Both the position numbers and the translations under genes were made by a program. DNA of 64,000 nt from Paralichthys olivaceus. Its lineage: Eukaryota; Chordata; Actinopteri; Pleuronectiformes; Paralichthyidae. The stretch lies in contig NC_091102.1 of NCBI RefSeq assembly GCF_024713975.1, forward strand, positions 10,483,001 through 10,547,000, read 5' to 3'. The notes under the pieces were generated by a model, which saw nothing but the letters and a program-made list of their open reading frames with translations, was not told the DNA's origin and ran no database searches. Every line of letters starts with the position of its first letter. The first letter of the stretch is position 1. Shown here piece after piece: positions 11,619 through 24,214 of the stretch.

Positions 11619-11634
11619 CATCGCCCTCTAGCGA
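11619..11634 (-). promoter_or_regulatory. CTCF-like core motif
   Basis: CATCGCCCTCTAGCGA fits the reverse form of the CTCF core (GCCCTCTAGTGG type). Predicted by eye only. Confidence 0.35.
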
Positions 11635-13082
11635 TACCAGTACTACTCCAACGTAGACCGGTGCTACAATGTAAATGCAAACACATTGGAGCCTATTTTA
11701 AAACGACCTATTTATCTATTGATCATTTGAATATTGCAGTTGAACATTTGTATCAATCAGCAATAATATAAAGTATAAATGTTACTCCAGCCTATTTGAG
11801 GTAAAAACCTGGACACACCACATTTTTAAATCAGAGGAAATTCACCACTGCATCACACACCAGTCAAAGTTAAGTTTTTTTTTCCCATCGGTGGGAAGTG
11901 GAGTTGATGAATAAACGTGACCATTACGGTGGATGGGTGGGGGGTTGATTTCCTCTCAAACAATTCATCGAACAGACACCCTGTGGAAAAAAAGAGAAGT
12001 ATCCACATTCTGTTTGTCAGCAACAGACCCAAACGCCTCAGAAAAAGAAAAGGAGTTTCAAAGGAGGGGGTGTAATTACCTGCCATAAACTCATTTAGCC
12101 CAGACGTCTAGCCATTTCTATCGTTTTATTGGACCACGTCTCTTCCTGCTTTAAAGCAATTCTTCGTACAAGTTGAACAATAAATTGGAAATGCGCCGCG
12201 ACACCTCTCCCATGTCGTAAACACTTTACTACTTGTGTTTTCTACCGTTCAAATCCAACATTCAGAAAAGTGGATTTTAACAAAGGCTCGTGCAGAATTT
12301 AAGCCTATTTTGGATTGAAAATCTATTGATTTAGTTTGGCTGCAAATAAGGAAGTCGAGTGATTCCGCATGGTTAAATTGTGCGTTATATTATTTGCCTG
12401 AATGAAATTGTTTCTGGAGTCAAGCAGCGTTTGTGCAAACAAAGCCTCAGGGACTAATGTTTTGGTTTACGAAGAAATAAAATAAAATAGGTCACAAAAT
12501 AGCAGCAGCACGCAGGAAATAAAAGTTGTCAAATGTGTTAATTAAAGGGAAATATGTATATACGTGTATATATTTAAAATGAAATGTAGAATTTGATTTT
12601 CTTGTTTTAAGGTTTTTCCAGAAGGCAACGCAGGGTCAGTATTCACCCACAGTCTGCGTAATAGTGTGCGTCCTGAGACAAACAGTAGTCAAAGTAGTTT
12701 AGCTGTGAAAGTGTTTTATATATACACAACTCCAAATTCTTAACAACTATAAAAGCAATACACATATAGGCACGTTTCCTACTTGGGAGAAAGGGGGACT
12801 GCTCAACAATCATCACTTTGTGATTGTGTGGAAAATAATAGAAACAGAAAACTTCCGAGTGGCTAAAGTCTCTGATGAGGGATCCTGTCTGTACCAGTCT
12901 CACCGGGACAGACTCCTGCGCATTGGGCATACAAGTAGTGACACTCACACTCAACATTTTGCTAAAAGAAAGTTTAAAAGAATGGCCATCGAGGCTCCTA
13001 CCAAAAAAGAAATGTAATGGTTCAGATGGCGTCAGTTGGTACAAACATGGAAACGTGTGAAATGGCAGCAGCAGCAGGGGAC

Positions 13083-14337
13083 TCATAGCAGCTCCTTGCC
13101 GCCCCTCTCCCTGTTCATCTTCTTCATTTTCATCCTCCTGTTCTGGAACCAGATCTTCACTTGTCTCTCGGTTAAACTCAGTATGCGGGCGACCTCGTAG
13201 CGCCGGTCTCGTGTCAGATACATGTTGAACAGGAACTCCTTCTCCAGCTCTAAAGTCTGATATTTTGTGTACGGGCATCGCTTCTTTCTCGTGGAGCGTG
13301 CGTGAATCCAGTTTGCTGCAGGGTTGTCTGGGGGGAAAGACAAGAGGCACATGTTGAAATTCAACTTAAATAATTTCAGTAAATGGGTTTCAAAGTGAAT
13401 TTGGGTGATATTGAATACAAGGAATAAAAAGCAAGATGAGAATTCTGATTTATTTTTGGGGATAAACGATGCGTAAAGAAGACTTTTACGTGTTTTTTCC
13501 AATGGGTTCTTGTAAAATGAAGAAAGTGAATGTTCCCTAAATCCAGCCCTCAGGTAAAATCTTATCGAAATGCAGCACTGTATCTATTTTGGGTGTCCTG
13601 TAACATGAAAGAGTTTAAGATCCCCCTGTAATAACCCATGTAGGGTGGGTTTTTTCTCCCCTTCCCGAGCCGCGGTATAGCTCGAGACATTTTTATAGGT
13701 TAGTAAAACCTCCAGTTTTACACACCCAGCTCATACAGTTCTTGGGGCTGTAAATCACTACAGGCTATTTCGTTTACTTACTTGGGTCAAGTTGTTGTTG
13801 TTTCTCCTCTTTGGGCTCGCTGTGGCTCGACAGCTCGCTGCCACTGTGCTCTTTGCTCGGCTTCTCCGGACACTCCGACGCCGCACAAGCGAACTCCAGC
13901 GGCCGAGCCTCTGCCTCCAACGCGTCGCACTCCGCCGCAGCTTTGGGCGGCAGCACCTCGGGCTTTGTCCCGTACGAGCGGCTGCCGGCGTGAAATCCGG
14001 CGAACGAAACGTGGTTGGAGATGGGGTCCATCCAGGAGCGGACGCCCACGTATCTGCCGTCCGACGCGGGCAGATGCGGGGACTGGTGGTGGTGATGGTG
14101 GTGGTGCGCGTACGGATGATAAATTCCCTGCGGGTGAATCGAGGACCACGACGAGGGGAAGACGGCGGACTTTGGTGCAAAATTGCAAGAGGAGAAGTCT
14201 GCGTTGTCCCCGGCACCTGACGGCCTCGGGGTCACCGAGTGTGGAGCCTGGAGAAAGCGAGCGCCGTAAACATCCTCCGGCTCCTGCCCCATGATAGCGT
14301 CCACATAGCAGTTACTGAGAGTGCCACTGGAAGACAT
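13083..14337 (-). CDS. hoxd9a: Homeobox protein Hox-D9a
   Basis: Posterior-group Hox transcription factor. Exon 1 is 14337-13782 and exon 2 is 13327-13083 (stop included), giving 266 residues. The donor reads CCCAA/GTAAGT and the acceptor CCCCAG/ACAACC; joining restores DPNNPAANW, the Hox9 signature. The start at 14337 ([19 protein letters not shown]) is the conserved Hox9 N-terminus; an in-frame ATG seven codons upstream (14358) is less likely. Exon 1 carries a 7-histidine run and an acidic/serine-rich stretch before the splice. The homeodomain spans about residues 198-257 ([20 protein letters not shown] to RRMKMKKMN), with Trp48, Phe49 and Asn51 present; the reduced hexapeptide is ANW (W192). 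It lies 2.2 kb from hoxd10a on the same strand. No break is seen. Confidence 0.98.
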
Positions 14338-14437
14338 TTTTGATCTCTTCCTACTCATATAATAAGGGTTGCACTGTTACGGGAAGCTTCCCTCTATGAA
14401 CAATCATGGTATTTTTGCTTGGCCTGCATCTACAGGG

Positions 14438-14473
14438 ATTGGTTACATGGATCACGTGGTCATATTTACCAAT
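14438..14473 (-). promoter_or_regulatory. hoxd9a promoter module: E-box with CCAAT boxes
   Basis: Palindromic CACGTG at 14453-14458, CCAAT ten bases further (14469-14473) and an opposite-strand CCAAT (ATTGG, 14438-14442). All lie 100-140 bases upstream of the hoxd9a ATG. The E-box-10-CCAAT layout is the same as at hoxd4a. Confidence 0.5.
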
Positions 14474-14701
14474 ACAGCAAGTAAATCAATCCTGTCCGGG
14501 CTCCCTCGGTTTTTTTTCTTTTCCTCGTCAGGTTTAATTTCGCTTTTCATTTCGCAAATAATAAAAAGCTCCGTCAGATGTGACTTGAGGGAGAAAACCA
14601 TCGCTCAAATAAATGCAAATGATTTTTTTTCTCCGTTTCTCATGAGCTTGAGGCTGCAGGATGTTGCAACAATACAAAAAAGGAATAAGACCCCCCCCTT
14701 C

Positions 14702-14741
14702 CCACGCGCACACACACACACACACACAAACACACACTCAC
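14702..14741. repeat. (CA)n microsatellite
   Basis: Impure CA run, about 360 bases upstream of the hoxd9a ATG. Confidence 0.9.
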
Positions 14742-16074
14742 TTCACCAAGACGGATTCTCTGCATCTCAATATTTGAGGAAAACTCTTATAATATCGTCC
14801 CGATACCCTCAATGCCAGTAAAATGGTTTATAGACTGACGGGGTCCTCGTAAAATAGATGTAATAACATGCTGTAAAATAACAGACGCCATTTCCCCCCT
14901 TTTCACACAATGCGGCGGATCCATTGTTAATATTTCGGCCAGGAAACATATTTTTCTGGGTTGCTTTAATTTTTTAAAAAGTCGAGCCGGAAATGGCAGT
15001 TGTGAAAATGATTGCATTAATTCAAAGGAAGGCAATAATGCCTTTATGTATCAATAAATGTTTTATGAGGTGCGTGTGATTATACATGCCGTCAATAAAA
15101 AGGAGACTTGAAGAGGATAAGTACATCTGTATATTGCTGCGTGAAAGATGTAATTTAAAAGTAATGGCTTAAATTCACTTGGATTAAAAAAGAAGGTACG
15201 TTTTTGCGTGTTGTGAAGCAGATTTATTTTTACAATCACTCCAGAATGAAAGTACTATAGTTGCAGTATGAGTCAGATCTGCAGCTTTATGTTATTTTAT
15301 CACGCATAAGGATCAAATAAGTGATGCCAATAAGGAGTACAACGTGGATATTGAGGCCTGCGACCCTCGTACAGGGAGGAAGAGGCGATTCGTGTCTGTG
15401 AATTTGTGCTTGAACGTACTTACCCCGCCTGATGAGTCCTGTAGACGGTTAGTTTAGTTACAAACAGACCTGCAAATAAAAGCAACTGCATATTTATTTG
15501 ATTACAAGACCCCCGCCCCTGTGCGTCTCTGCTGCAGCTTTCCTTATACACAGAAACAGACGAGTGGAAGAGAACGGCACAAAAGGCTGCAACCTTTCTG
15601 TTATTTAGATCATTTATTGAATCTTTTTTAATTTAGTTTAACAAATAGCAGTATTTTCTTCTCTGTTTAGCTTGAGGGAAGTGTAATTTCTTGAAAACAT
15701 GTGATGGTAGATTAGGAGTTTTCTCCTAACATCTTAAAAATGCGTGCGTAAAAACGGTGGTACTGTGCGTAAAAGAGATATAATCAAAAAATACTTACCT
15801 TTGCAAGAAGTTATATCAAACTGTATCCCGTCAGTTAAATCAGGAACATATTAGCAAAATGTTTGGATGCCACTTTTCAACTTTCATTAAAGTAGAGCCT
15901 CATTCAGAAAACATATTTTCCTCCTCCCGATTTTAAGCGTTTTAAGGAGAAATAGTTCCTGCATGAAAGCAAGCAATACCACACATTTCCACTTCGGTGC
16001 AGCAAATACCGATAAATGACAGTTGTTGGACCACAACATGAACAAAAAGGAAAACAAACTTATTTGACAATCTA

Positions 16075-16080
16075 TTTATT
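16075..16080 (-). terminator. hoxd10a polyadenylation signal candidate
   Basis: AATAAA on the minus strand, about 480 bases past the hoxd10a stop. Other hexamers may be used. Confidence 0.35.
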
Positions 16081-16561
16081 GCAAGATACATGCCACAAAC
16101 ATGCAGTAAATTCACAGATTAACACTGTTTTCCTTCACTTTTAAAAGGCCCATAGAAACATTTCACTACTGAGCAAATGGCTTGCACACACTGTAAAACA
16201 AATGTTGCACTATACGACAATAAATGTGCTTTCATGACTGAAATAAAAGCAACGTCTTTTCCCACACACAGCTCACCACCACCACCCCGACACAATAGAT
16301 TTATATCCATATACGGGCAGAGGGGAGAGGAAGAAGTCTCCAATAATTTAACAACACAAAATCTTACCCTGATGTGATACAATAACAAAATAATAAATGA
16401 AACAAATAGAATACAAGATGCCATACAAAGTACTGAAATATATATAGTCACAGTTTCGCTGAAATTGAGAATGAACGTCCAATGCCACCAAAAAGTGAAC
16501 TGAACTGAACACGAAGAGACATATAAAAAAAAACAGCTTTAACCACTGAGAGCATGCGAGC

Positions 16562-18359
16562 TCACGAAAAGGTGAGATTTGAGGTCAGTTCACGGATGCG
16601 GTTTTCCCTGTTCATCTTCTTCAGCTTCATCCTGCGGTTCTGAAACCAGATCTTGACCTGCCTGTCAGTCAGGTTGACGCACCGGCTGATCTCTAGGCGG
16701 CGCTCTCGGGTCAGATACATATTGAAGAGAAACTCCTTCTCCAACTCCAAGGTCTGGTGCTTTGTGTAAGGGCATCTCTTCTTTCTCCCACTCTTCGCTG
16801 TTAACCAGTTGCTGGTCGGCGTGTCGCTCTTGCAATCTGTGGAGATTCACACACATTTATTTTTAGCCTCACCTGCTGCTTCACACCTCTCCTCATGGGA
16901 AATAACACAATATAACAACACCATCCCAGAATAATTCATATGCAGCGGATGTTATTAGTCACGACCGTGCCACCACTAATAAAAGAGAAATGAAATCAAA
17001 CCCCAACTGATCAAAGCGCACACGGGGGATTACACCTGTATACGTGCAGCTTGAAGGACGATGATAAAAAAAATCCATTAATTGGATTAAATATTAAATA
17101 TATTAACGTGTAATTAATGCAATGCTCAAAGTACTCCATTGGAAATTGAATTTCAAACACAGTGGTTTTTGATATGTTGCCAGGCTGCAGGAACTGAACT
17201 GTGCACTGTGGCTGCAAATGCACCAATTTATTAAAGAGCCTGCATTTTTAATTTACACCGCAGAGATTGATAATAGGATTACAAGTACAGCACGAGAGTC
17301 TAGAAATAACGCAATAGTACAATGCATTTTAAAATAAAGCATGCTATATCTATTTAAAAAAATACAATGTAAGAATTTAAATGTCTGAGTTAAAGGAAGG
17401 GGTCAGAGTCTGCATGCTGCATGGTAAAAACCATTCTCTGCTGCCTATAACTGCAACTTGAGAAAGACTCTCATTAAACATTACGACTTTCGGGGTTGTT
17501 TGTGTTTTATACTTGGTTTTATGATGCTCGAGCCTTCTCTCAACACAGCGCCACAAAGATAAAAGCATTCATTTGCAGCCAACCCACCTTTCCCTTCCTT
17601 CTGCTGCAGCAGCTCAGGACTGGATACCGGCGCCTCCATGTCCACGGAGCAGCTCTTCTCCTCCGAGCCAGACTTTGGATCCGGACTCTCTGCGGGTACC
17701 GGGGTCCTGGAGTTCTCGGGGTCGTGCCGCAAGTCCTCACTTTTCTTCTCGACCTCTGCAAAATTAGACGACGTGGAGGACGTGGAGGAAGTGGACTGCG
17801 GTTTTGGGGTGAGCCGGCTGAGCTGCATCAGTGTTGGGTTTGGACTCGGCGGCTCATGGCAGTAGTTGTCCTGGTGCTTCCCATTCGCGTAAGTTTGGCT
17901 CAGTCTGAAATAGCCCGGCACCGGGATCTCGGGGCCGTCGACGGGACAGGACTCGGGGGCGACATTGGGATAAGCAGGGACTTCTGTCAGGCTGACTTTT
18001 TGCACTCTCTTATCGGAGTACATGCAGCAGTTACTCTCTTCCTTTATGCTCTGTGAGAATGAACAGTTTGTCATCTGACTTGACGGCTCTATCCTGCAGG
18101 GTCTGCTCGGATCAGTCCAGTTATCTAGTTGAGGTATGTAGGAGTGCACGTTCATGCCCATGTTTTGGTGGTTGAGCTCCCCTCTCTTGCCGAAAGACGG
18201 CAGGAGTCCACAGGTTTGCATTCCGTAAGTTCCCATGTCTGAGCCGGACGGCATGTACATGTTGCTGCTGCCGGAGTAGAAGCTGTCCGTCCTGCACGCA
18301 CCAATTAAAGAGTCCACCAAGAAGGTGTTGGCCGCAGGAGAGCTACCGGGGAAGGACAT
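16562..18359 (-). CDS. hoxd10a: Homeobox protein Hox-D10a
   Basis: Posterior-group (Abd-B-like) Hox transcription factor. Exon 1 is 18359-17588 and exon 2 is 16836-16562 (stop included), 348 residues. The donor reads GGGAAAG/GTGGGT and the acceptor CCACAG/ATTGCAAG; the split codon gives Asp258 and the [20 protein letters not shown] junction typical of Hox10. The N-terminus [20 protein letters not shown] is conserved in Hox10. A serine/threonine run ([10 protein letters not shown]) lies near residue 205. The homeodomain spans about 274-333, with [17 protein letters not shown], and the tail [13 protein letters not shown] is the Hox10 C-terminus. Frames on the opposite strand of exon 1 are shadows. 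Spacing to hoxd11a is about 3.7 kb. Confidence 0.98.
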
Positions 18360-18455
18360 TTTTGGGGGTTAAGCTCTTTGGAGGAGAGAGATGTCCTGTG
18401 GAAGCTGACATATCTAGGAAAAACAATCTCCCTGCAAGTCAGGATGCCTCCCGAC

Positions 18456-18475
18456 CACATGACGAGCCCACCAAT
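18456..18475 (-). promoter_or_regulatory. hoxd10a promoter module: E-box plus CCAAT
   Basis: CACATG (18456-18461), nine bases, CCAAT (18471-18475), about 100 bases upstream of the hoxd10a ATG. Same plus-strand order and nearly the same spacing as at hoxd4a and hoxd9a. Confidence 0.5.
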
Positions 18476-21267
18476 GAGATTTGAAAATGGCCTTGAGACG
18501 CAGCCTCCTCTCTCCCCGCACTCGCTCTGCGCCGCGGATGCAGACGTGGTCAACAGCGACACCTACGACGCGGACTTGAAATTGGTCTGAACACACAACG
18601 CGGGGGCATCGCGGGACTTTCACACACGCAGGCTGCTCAATAAAACTCAGGCAATTATCACGTTTGATTTGAATTGGAGGCAGACGCAGACTTTCATATT
18701 GGACCCGCTCCGCCACCGAGGCTCTGCAGAGTCCGTGCGAAACACCCAGAGGACATTTGTCTCTTTGTGTGAAAGACTAAGGATGTACATATGTGTGTGT
18801 GTGCGTGCTTGTATGTGTGTGTGTGCATGCTGCCTGCATGGCGCATAGTCGACAACTGCAGACTAATAGTGTTTTTTATTCATGTTAATAATTGAAATGT
18901 CTCCAAACCCAAATTAACTCTCTCCAATATTTTCACTTCAACTAAGAATTAAATTGATAAAATGTTTTGCTGTAAATATACTTGCTCTTAGTGAAAACTA
19001 ATTCAGGGTTTTGTATTTTGCTTTATGCTCATTTGCACAAATGTTTTTCAAATGTTGTCGAGTTCAGTCGAAAATAAAGACTTTCACATTTCCTGCAACA
19101 TGTCAGCGTTAGAATAAACCACCTGGACAATCCACCATTCAAACTTCGAGCAATCAGTCACTCCAAGCTGTGCTTGTATATGAAGGTCAATACTGTTTGT
19201 GAAATAAAGTCCATCTAACGCACATAGAAATGTGTCTTAAAGTTATTTTTATCATTTGCACACGCCATTGACGTCAACAGCCGCTGTTCGCAATTCGTCA
19301 CAAGTTTATTTTTAGACGTTCAAATGCAAAACTAAAAAAAAAGAGGAATCTGCTTTAGGTGGCGGTGCGTTCACAGTCATGGGGACTATCTTTGCAGGGC
19401 TCCATCGTTTTTGTTTGCAGAGGAAGGAAAATGTGTGTAATACAAAGACTTAGACTCTCAACTGAGAGGGGATTCAATTAAAATGTTAGAGTAAAAAAAA
19501 AGGGAAAAATGTTAAAGATGAGAAGCCACGGTTAATTTAATGACTCCTTTGGTTTTTACAAAAATAGAATATAGTAAGTTGAAATAATTATATCCTTGGC
19601 CTTGCGGCAAGTTTGAAATAATCATACGTGTTTGCGGTGTGTAGATATCGTATTAGTTGTTTCCGTGTTGGGTATTAAAAGTTGTTTTTAAATAAACATG
19701 TGCAAATCAACGACATCGCAAAATACACAATGAAAGGCATAGAACTAATAAACTCTTCATTTTAATCATTAAAATTAGGCTTTAGAAAATCTACTTTCCC
19801 CACACAGCCTTTCATATTCTGTGATTTTAAATGGAGGAAAAGGTAAACATGTAAGTGAGACTTATGATGACACGGACATTATGTTTGCTTTAATTATCAT
19901 GTTGCTTATTTTGACAATTTCTCAGACATAACATTGGGATTTAGTACATCATGTGACGCAGTAAAAAAATATAAAATATGGGAGTATATTATTCGTGTAT
20001 AGTCAACTATCAGCCATATTAATAACAATAATGATAAATTGCAAATACACAGTGATGTTTAATAAAGGATAACAAAAAAGGGAGGAAATAAAAAAGTATG
20101 AAAACTACAACAACGTTTCTTCGGAGGAGCTTTGTTCTTATGGAAGAAAATCGAAACTACAAACGCAGACAAAAGACAGTTTACACAGATTCAGAAAGAT
20201 GCAACGTGAATCAAAATAAAAAAGAAACAAAGCACATGATTGATTTCCACTAAGAATGCCATAATATCTGCAGCCCACAGATGTGTGTGGCCTGTGCGGC
20301 CTTCAGGTACAGATCGAAGTGTGTGAGGTCCACAGGACAAAGACACGAGAGGAATTATATTTCTTTTGTTTACCTTGTCCTTCCTCAACACTTGAACATG
20401 ACTTGCACATGTAGTTGTCATGTGTGGAAGACGCCACGTAGCGTTTGCACAAGTTAAACTGAGTGGAAAATAATCTGGGCTACAATTATCAGTTTATGCT
20501 CTGAAAGCGCCACAGAAAATAGACCCTTTAACAGTTTGATATCAAACCAGGGGACTTTTAACCAAAACATCAAGATAGTAACGCTGCAAAAATATAATAT
20601 TTATGGCTAATGGGGTGCAGTTAGAATAAAAATAAAATACATCTAAATAAAACCTGTGTTGGGTGGTTTACTCCTGGTTTTCGTGCAGGGTGTTAAATTG
20701 GCTGAACTCTGCATTTCCACTCCGAGCCAAAGTGGCAAGTCTGCCCTCATGTGGATACAGAGAGAATCAGAGTGAGATCCTCCACACAGTTGGTAATGCA
20801 ATTTCACTGTGGGACATGATGACAAGCCAATTAAACGCGTAATGAAACCTCAGTTCTCTAACAACCTTTTTGGGGCAAACTAGTGAATGAAATAAGCAAT
20901 GATCCCACTTCGTTGTTATTTTTATAAAGCTCGCTGAAACAAGGAGAGTGGGTGAGGTCCAATTGTTGCTGGAGTGGAAATTATCTGGTGGCATCACGAG
21001 AACGCATTTGTATTTTCTTTGGTGATTACAGAATTATACCCTGCTGAGATATTGCGTTGAGATGAGTCCCCTATAATCACCTTAGGTTCTTATTATGGAG
21101 CTGGTCCACCTGCATTAATAAAACAAAGAGGAAAATGCGCCTTTTCCCTTCATCCTCTGCGTCAAAATCCACATTTCGTCCATTTTGAAAAACGCACAAG
21201 CAGATTCACTCGCGGGTGAATGTACTTATCTTTTCAAATGGCGATTCTTAAATGTGCTACATTTAAA

Positions 21268-21289
21268 CCCCCCCCCCCCCCCCCCCCCC
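21268..21289. repeat. Poly-C tract (22 C)
   Basis: Uninterrupted C run on the plus strand between hoxd10a and hoxd11a. Its length is prone to sequencing error. Confidence 0.9.
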
Positions 21290-21652
21290 ATGGATGCCAG
21301 AATGCGCCAAATTCGGGCGAGATACGGAGAAAGCTTAACTCCTGAATTCTCCAAAGTATCTACAGCCTGGGTGAAACTACTTTTGAGACAAGGAGGTGAA
21401 AAATAACAACAGTCTTCTTGTGGTCTGGGGGTTGGGACACCAAAGTCCAATAGCCCCCTATTTAGACATTTACAGCTGCTTTTATTGTACTGTCTAGACG
21501 GTTCAAGGTTTAGTAAACAATCTAGTGTTTGAAAGGGAAAGAAAATAACTGGACCAAACAGGCCTGAGAACTCCCTCCATGTAATCTCACATATATGGAT
21601 CATGTGACAGGTTTCGTGACTATATGACGATACATATTTTTTTCGTGTCTAC

Positions 21653-21658
21653 TTTATT
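21653..21658 (-). terminator. hoxd11a polyadenylation signal candidate
   Basis: AATAAA on the minus strand about 355 bases beyond the hoxd11a stop. Confidence 0.35.
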
Positions 21659-21983
21659 TCACACCACAACGTACATTACATGCGTCTTTATAAATGCACA
21701 TACAGTACACAAGGAAGAAGGCTACATATTATAGGGTTTATATAAATTATTTCAAAGCACAGCTCGCGCTTTGCAGAGATATTCAATTGCCAGTAACGCG
21801 AAAAAAAAATATATGAACACAAATAAATAAATGTATTATTGGATTGTAATGCAAAAACATAAACATAAAAATTATGGCATCTTGTTTGATTTTTTTTTTT
21901 TAAATGCCAGAATTTTTTGGAATAAAAAGAGGATGATCAGGGTTCATATGTACAGAGGAGAGCAGTCTTTGAAAAATGTAGTG

Positions 21984-22004
21984 TATGTGTGTGTGTGTGT
22001 GTGT
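21984..22004. repeat. (GT)n microsatellite in hoxd11a 3' UTR
   Basis: Starts nine bases after the hoxd11a stop codon, so the transcript carries CA repeats there. Confidence 0.9.
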
Positions 22005-22012
22005 CACATGCA

Positions 22013-23519
22013 TCAGAATAAAGGGTTCCCGGTGAAATACTGTAGGCGGTCGCGGTTGAGCTTTTTCTCCTTCATGCGTCTGTTCTGAAACCAGATCTTC
22101 ACCTGTCGATCCGACAGGTTTAACATCCTGGACAGTTGCAGCCGCTTCTCCTTGTTAATGTACACGTTGAAGAAAAACTCTCGTTCAAGTTCTCGGATCT
22201 GGTATTTGGTGTAAGGGCACCTCTTCTTCCTCGACTTGGTCGATGAACCTGCAGGAAGAAAATAAGTAAAAGCGTGAAAACAATGTTGACAGAAATGAAC
22301 ATCATGTCATAAAATGTTGTAAATTTGAACTTAAGTCCACTTAACGTGTTGCAGATAGTTATACACCAAATGGTGAACAAAAAGGCCCCTCTCTTTCTTT
22401 GCACACACACTCAGACACACACACATACACTCAGACACGCACACACACAGACTCAGGCTACACACACCACCACTAGAGAAATTAGCATCAAAATGAACTT
22501 ATATTGCACTGGATTTTACGCATACGTTGCTGTTTGGAGATTTATTCCCCTTTAAGTGTCGCTATATCTGCACAACGCTGCCTATAAGCAAATTATATTA
22601 ACTTTAATAAAAAGATGCATATTTTATTTCCAGTTCTCTGCCAATAAAAATCAATTCCACCAACCTCTTACTGTTACTAGACGCCAGGTAACCTTTAAAC
22701 CACGGTTACTTGACTGTTTCCCACAGTAAATACCTTTACAAGCGTAAAGTAGATCTTATTGGGATATAAAAAGCGTTTGCATGCTTATAAAGGAGCCACA
22801 TAACCGTGCACGGCCACAGTAGAGGACGCATAGTGCGGTGCAGACACTGCTATTGTCTCTGGGTGAACACCTTGTAGGACAAAAGAGGAGGAAAAGGGTG
22901 ACTTACTCTGTTGGCTGCTCTTGTCGCCGCAGTTGGAGGATGAGTCCTCGTCCACGCTCCCGCTCGGGTCCGCTTTGTCCTGCTCGAGTTTGGTTAAAGA
23001 CTCGGTGTCGTTGTTGTTGTTCGCAGCATCTCCGGGCGCAGCAGAGTCTGTCTTTTGTTTGGGGAGCTCCGCGCCGAGCTTGTCCGAGTTAGGGGTGTCC
23101 AGGAACTGGTCGAAGCCCTGGGGGAGCACCCCGTTGCGGCCGACACCGGTGAAGAAATTGCACGGCGAGCTCGTCCCTCCGTGGTGGCCGTACAAGGACT
23201 CGTTTTTGAAGATCACTTCCGCCCTGCTGCCCGAGGACTGGATCAAGTCCCGGTGCATTATCTCGTCCGTTGAGTAGTACGACGCGTAATTGCCCCTGTA
23301 GTGCCATTTGCTAGGATGGTCCAGTCCATAATCCCTGAAAGCGACCTCTCGTACAGGTTGGACTTGGGCTATGTTGGGGGAATAGGGGAAATTGACCTGG
23401 CACGAAGTGGTCTGCGGTAGAAACGACGAGACTGATGTGAAATCGGGCGTCGAAACGTAATAAGTGCAGCTCGGTAAATACATATTTGACGCACAGCTGC
23501 GATCATCGTATTCCGTCAT
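22013..23519 (-). CDS. hoxd11a: Homeobox protein Hox-D11a
   Basis: Abd-B-like Hox transcription factor of the posterior trunk and fin. Exon 1 is 23519-22907 and exon 2 is 22248-22013 (stop included), 282 residues. The donor reads CAACAGA/GTAAGT and the acceptor TCCTGCAG/GTTCATCG; the split codon is Ser205. The N-terminus [20 protein letters not shown] and the block [20 protein letters not shown] are Hox11 hallmarks. A run of four Asn and acidic/serine stretches precede the junction. The homeodomain is about residues 210-269 ([20 protein letters not shown], then [18 protein letters not shown]), and the protein ends [10 protein letters not shown] as in other Hox11 proteins. Splice sites, frame and key residues are all intact. 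Confidence 0.98.
22402..22453. repeat. (CA)n microsatellite in hoxd11a intron
   Basis: Impure CA run interspersed with CAGA, inside the single hoxd11a intron. Confidence 0.85.
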
Positions 23520-24087
23520 ATCTCTGCTTCCCTTTCCCTCTGTGCAAAAAGGGAGGAGAGGAATTGGCAGCTCGACTGTGCTAAACTTTGTCCATCTATA
23601 GCACCGCGGGCGCGTGGAAAGACCCCGCCAGGGAGAAAAAATCGGAAACGTAGGCAGACCTGCAATACATCTTGATCGATTCTTGAGGTAATTGTGTCAT
23701 GTGATCCAGCTAAGAAATTACCATACATAATATCAGTCATTAAAACCTGTCCGGAGAAACTCATGTGAGCGCATACGAGAGACTTCATTGGCTCCCTGGC
23801 TGCAGAGGAAACTCCTCTCCAGCCTTCTTGCCCTATAGCTCAGGGAAGAAAAAAAGAAAATTTGTGAACCACTGCTGGAATATTTGATTTAAAGCTCTAC
23901 AGCAGCACCTTCTCCATCTTGTAATGACATGTAATGACAGCCGCACAGGCGCATTCCGCTAGAGTGGCGCTCTTTTGGGGAGGAGGCATGTTTGTTTGCG
24001 GCAACAGTTAGACTACAAACATTGGAGTTGACCTCCCTGTAAGACGCAACGCTTGAGGAGAATGGCACCAAGGCCAATGTGGGTGAA

Positions 24088-24088
24088 G

Positions 24089-24146
<58 letters not shown>

Positions 24147-24177
24147 ATTGCTGCTGCACGGTAACACAGTACTGCAG

Positions 24178-24213
<36 letters not shown>
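24088..24213. repeat. Two adjacent (GT)n microsatellites
   Basis: GT run at 24088-24146, a 33-base spacer, then a second run at 24180-24213. Frames on both strands through them are artefacts. Confidence 0.95.

Positions 24214-24214
<1 letters not shown>

Larger units (their letters stand above)
7379..13082. other. Intergenic DNA between hoxd4a and hoxd9a
   Basis: This is where hoxd8 lies in tetrapods. No Hox homeobox (for example the WFQNRRMK codons) was seen on either strand. It holds GT microsatellites near 8250 and 8811, a CTCF-like core at 11619-11634, two TGCGTA motifs near 10304-10324, and an inverted CCAAT/E-box pair at 10672-10697. Otherwise nothing recognised. Confidence 0.5.
14474..16561. 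other. hoxd9a-hoxd10a intergenic DNA
   Basis: Contains a CA microsatellite (about 14702-14741), two TGCGTAAAA motifs only 21 bases apart (15745 and 15766), and the probable 3' untranslated region of hoxd10a at its right end. No other gene seen. Confidence 0.5.
18476..22012. other. hoxd10a-hoxd11a intergenic DNA
   Basis: AT-rich. It holds a GT tract near 18789-18830, a 22-C homopolymer at 21268-21289 and, at its right end, the probable hoxd11a 3' untranslated region. No further gene or known repeat recognised. Confidence 0.5.

Noticed and set aside
12643-13350. Long minus-strand frame of 235 codons over hoxd9a exon 2
   Set aside because: It reads the hoxd9a homeobox in the wrong frame; the true frame gives a complete homeodomain and correct splice phase.
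13782-14294. Several long frames on both strands over hoxd9a exon 1
   Set aside because: GC-rich shadows of the real exon; none resembles a protein family.
13083-18359. A mir-196 gene near hoxd9a/hoxd10a
   Set aside because: mir-196 is linked to Hox9/10 in the A, B and C clusters; no matching sequence was seen here.
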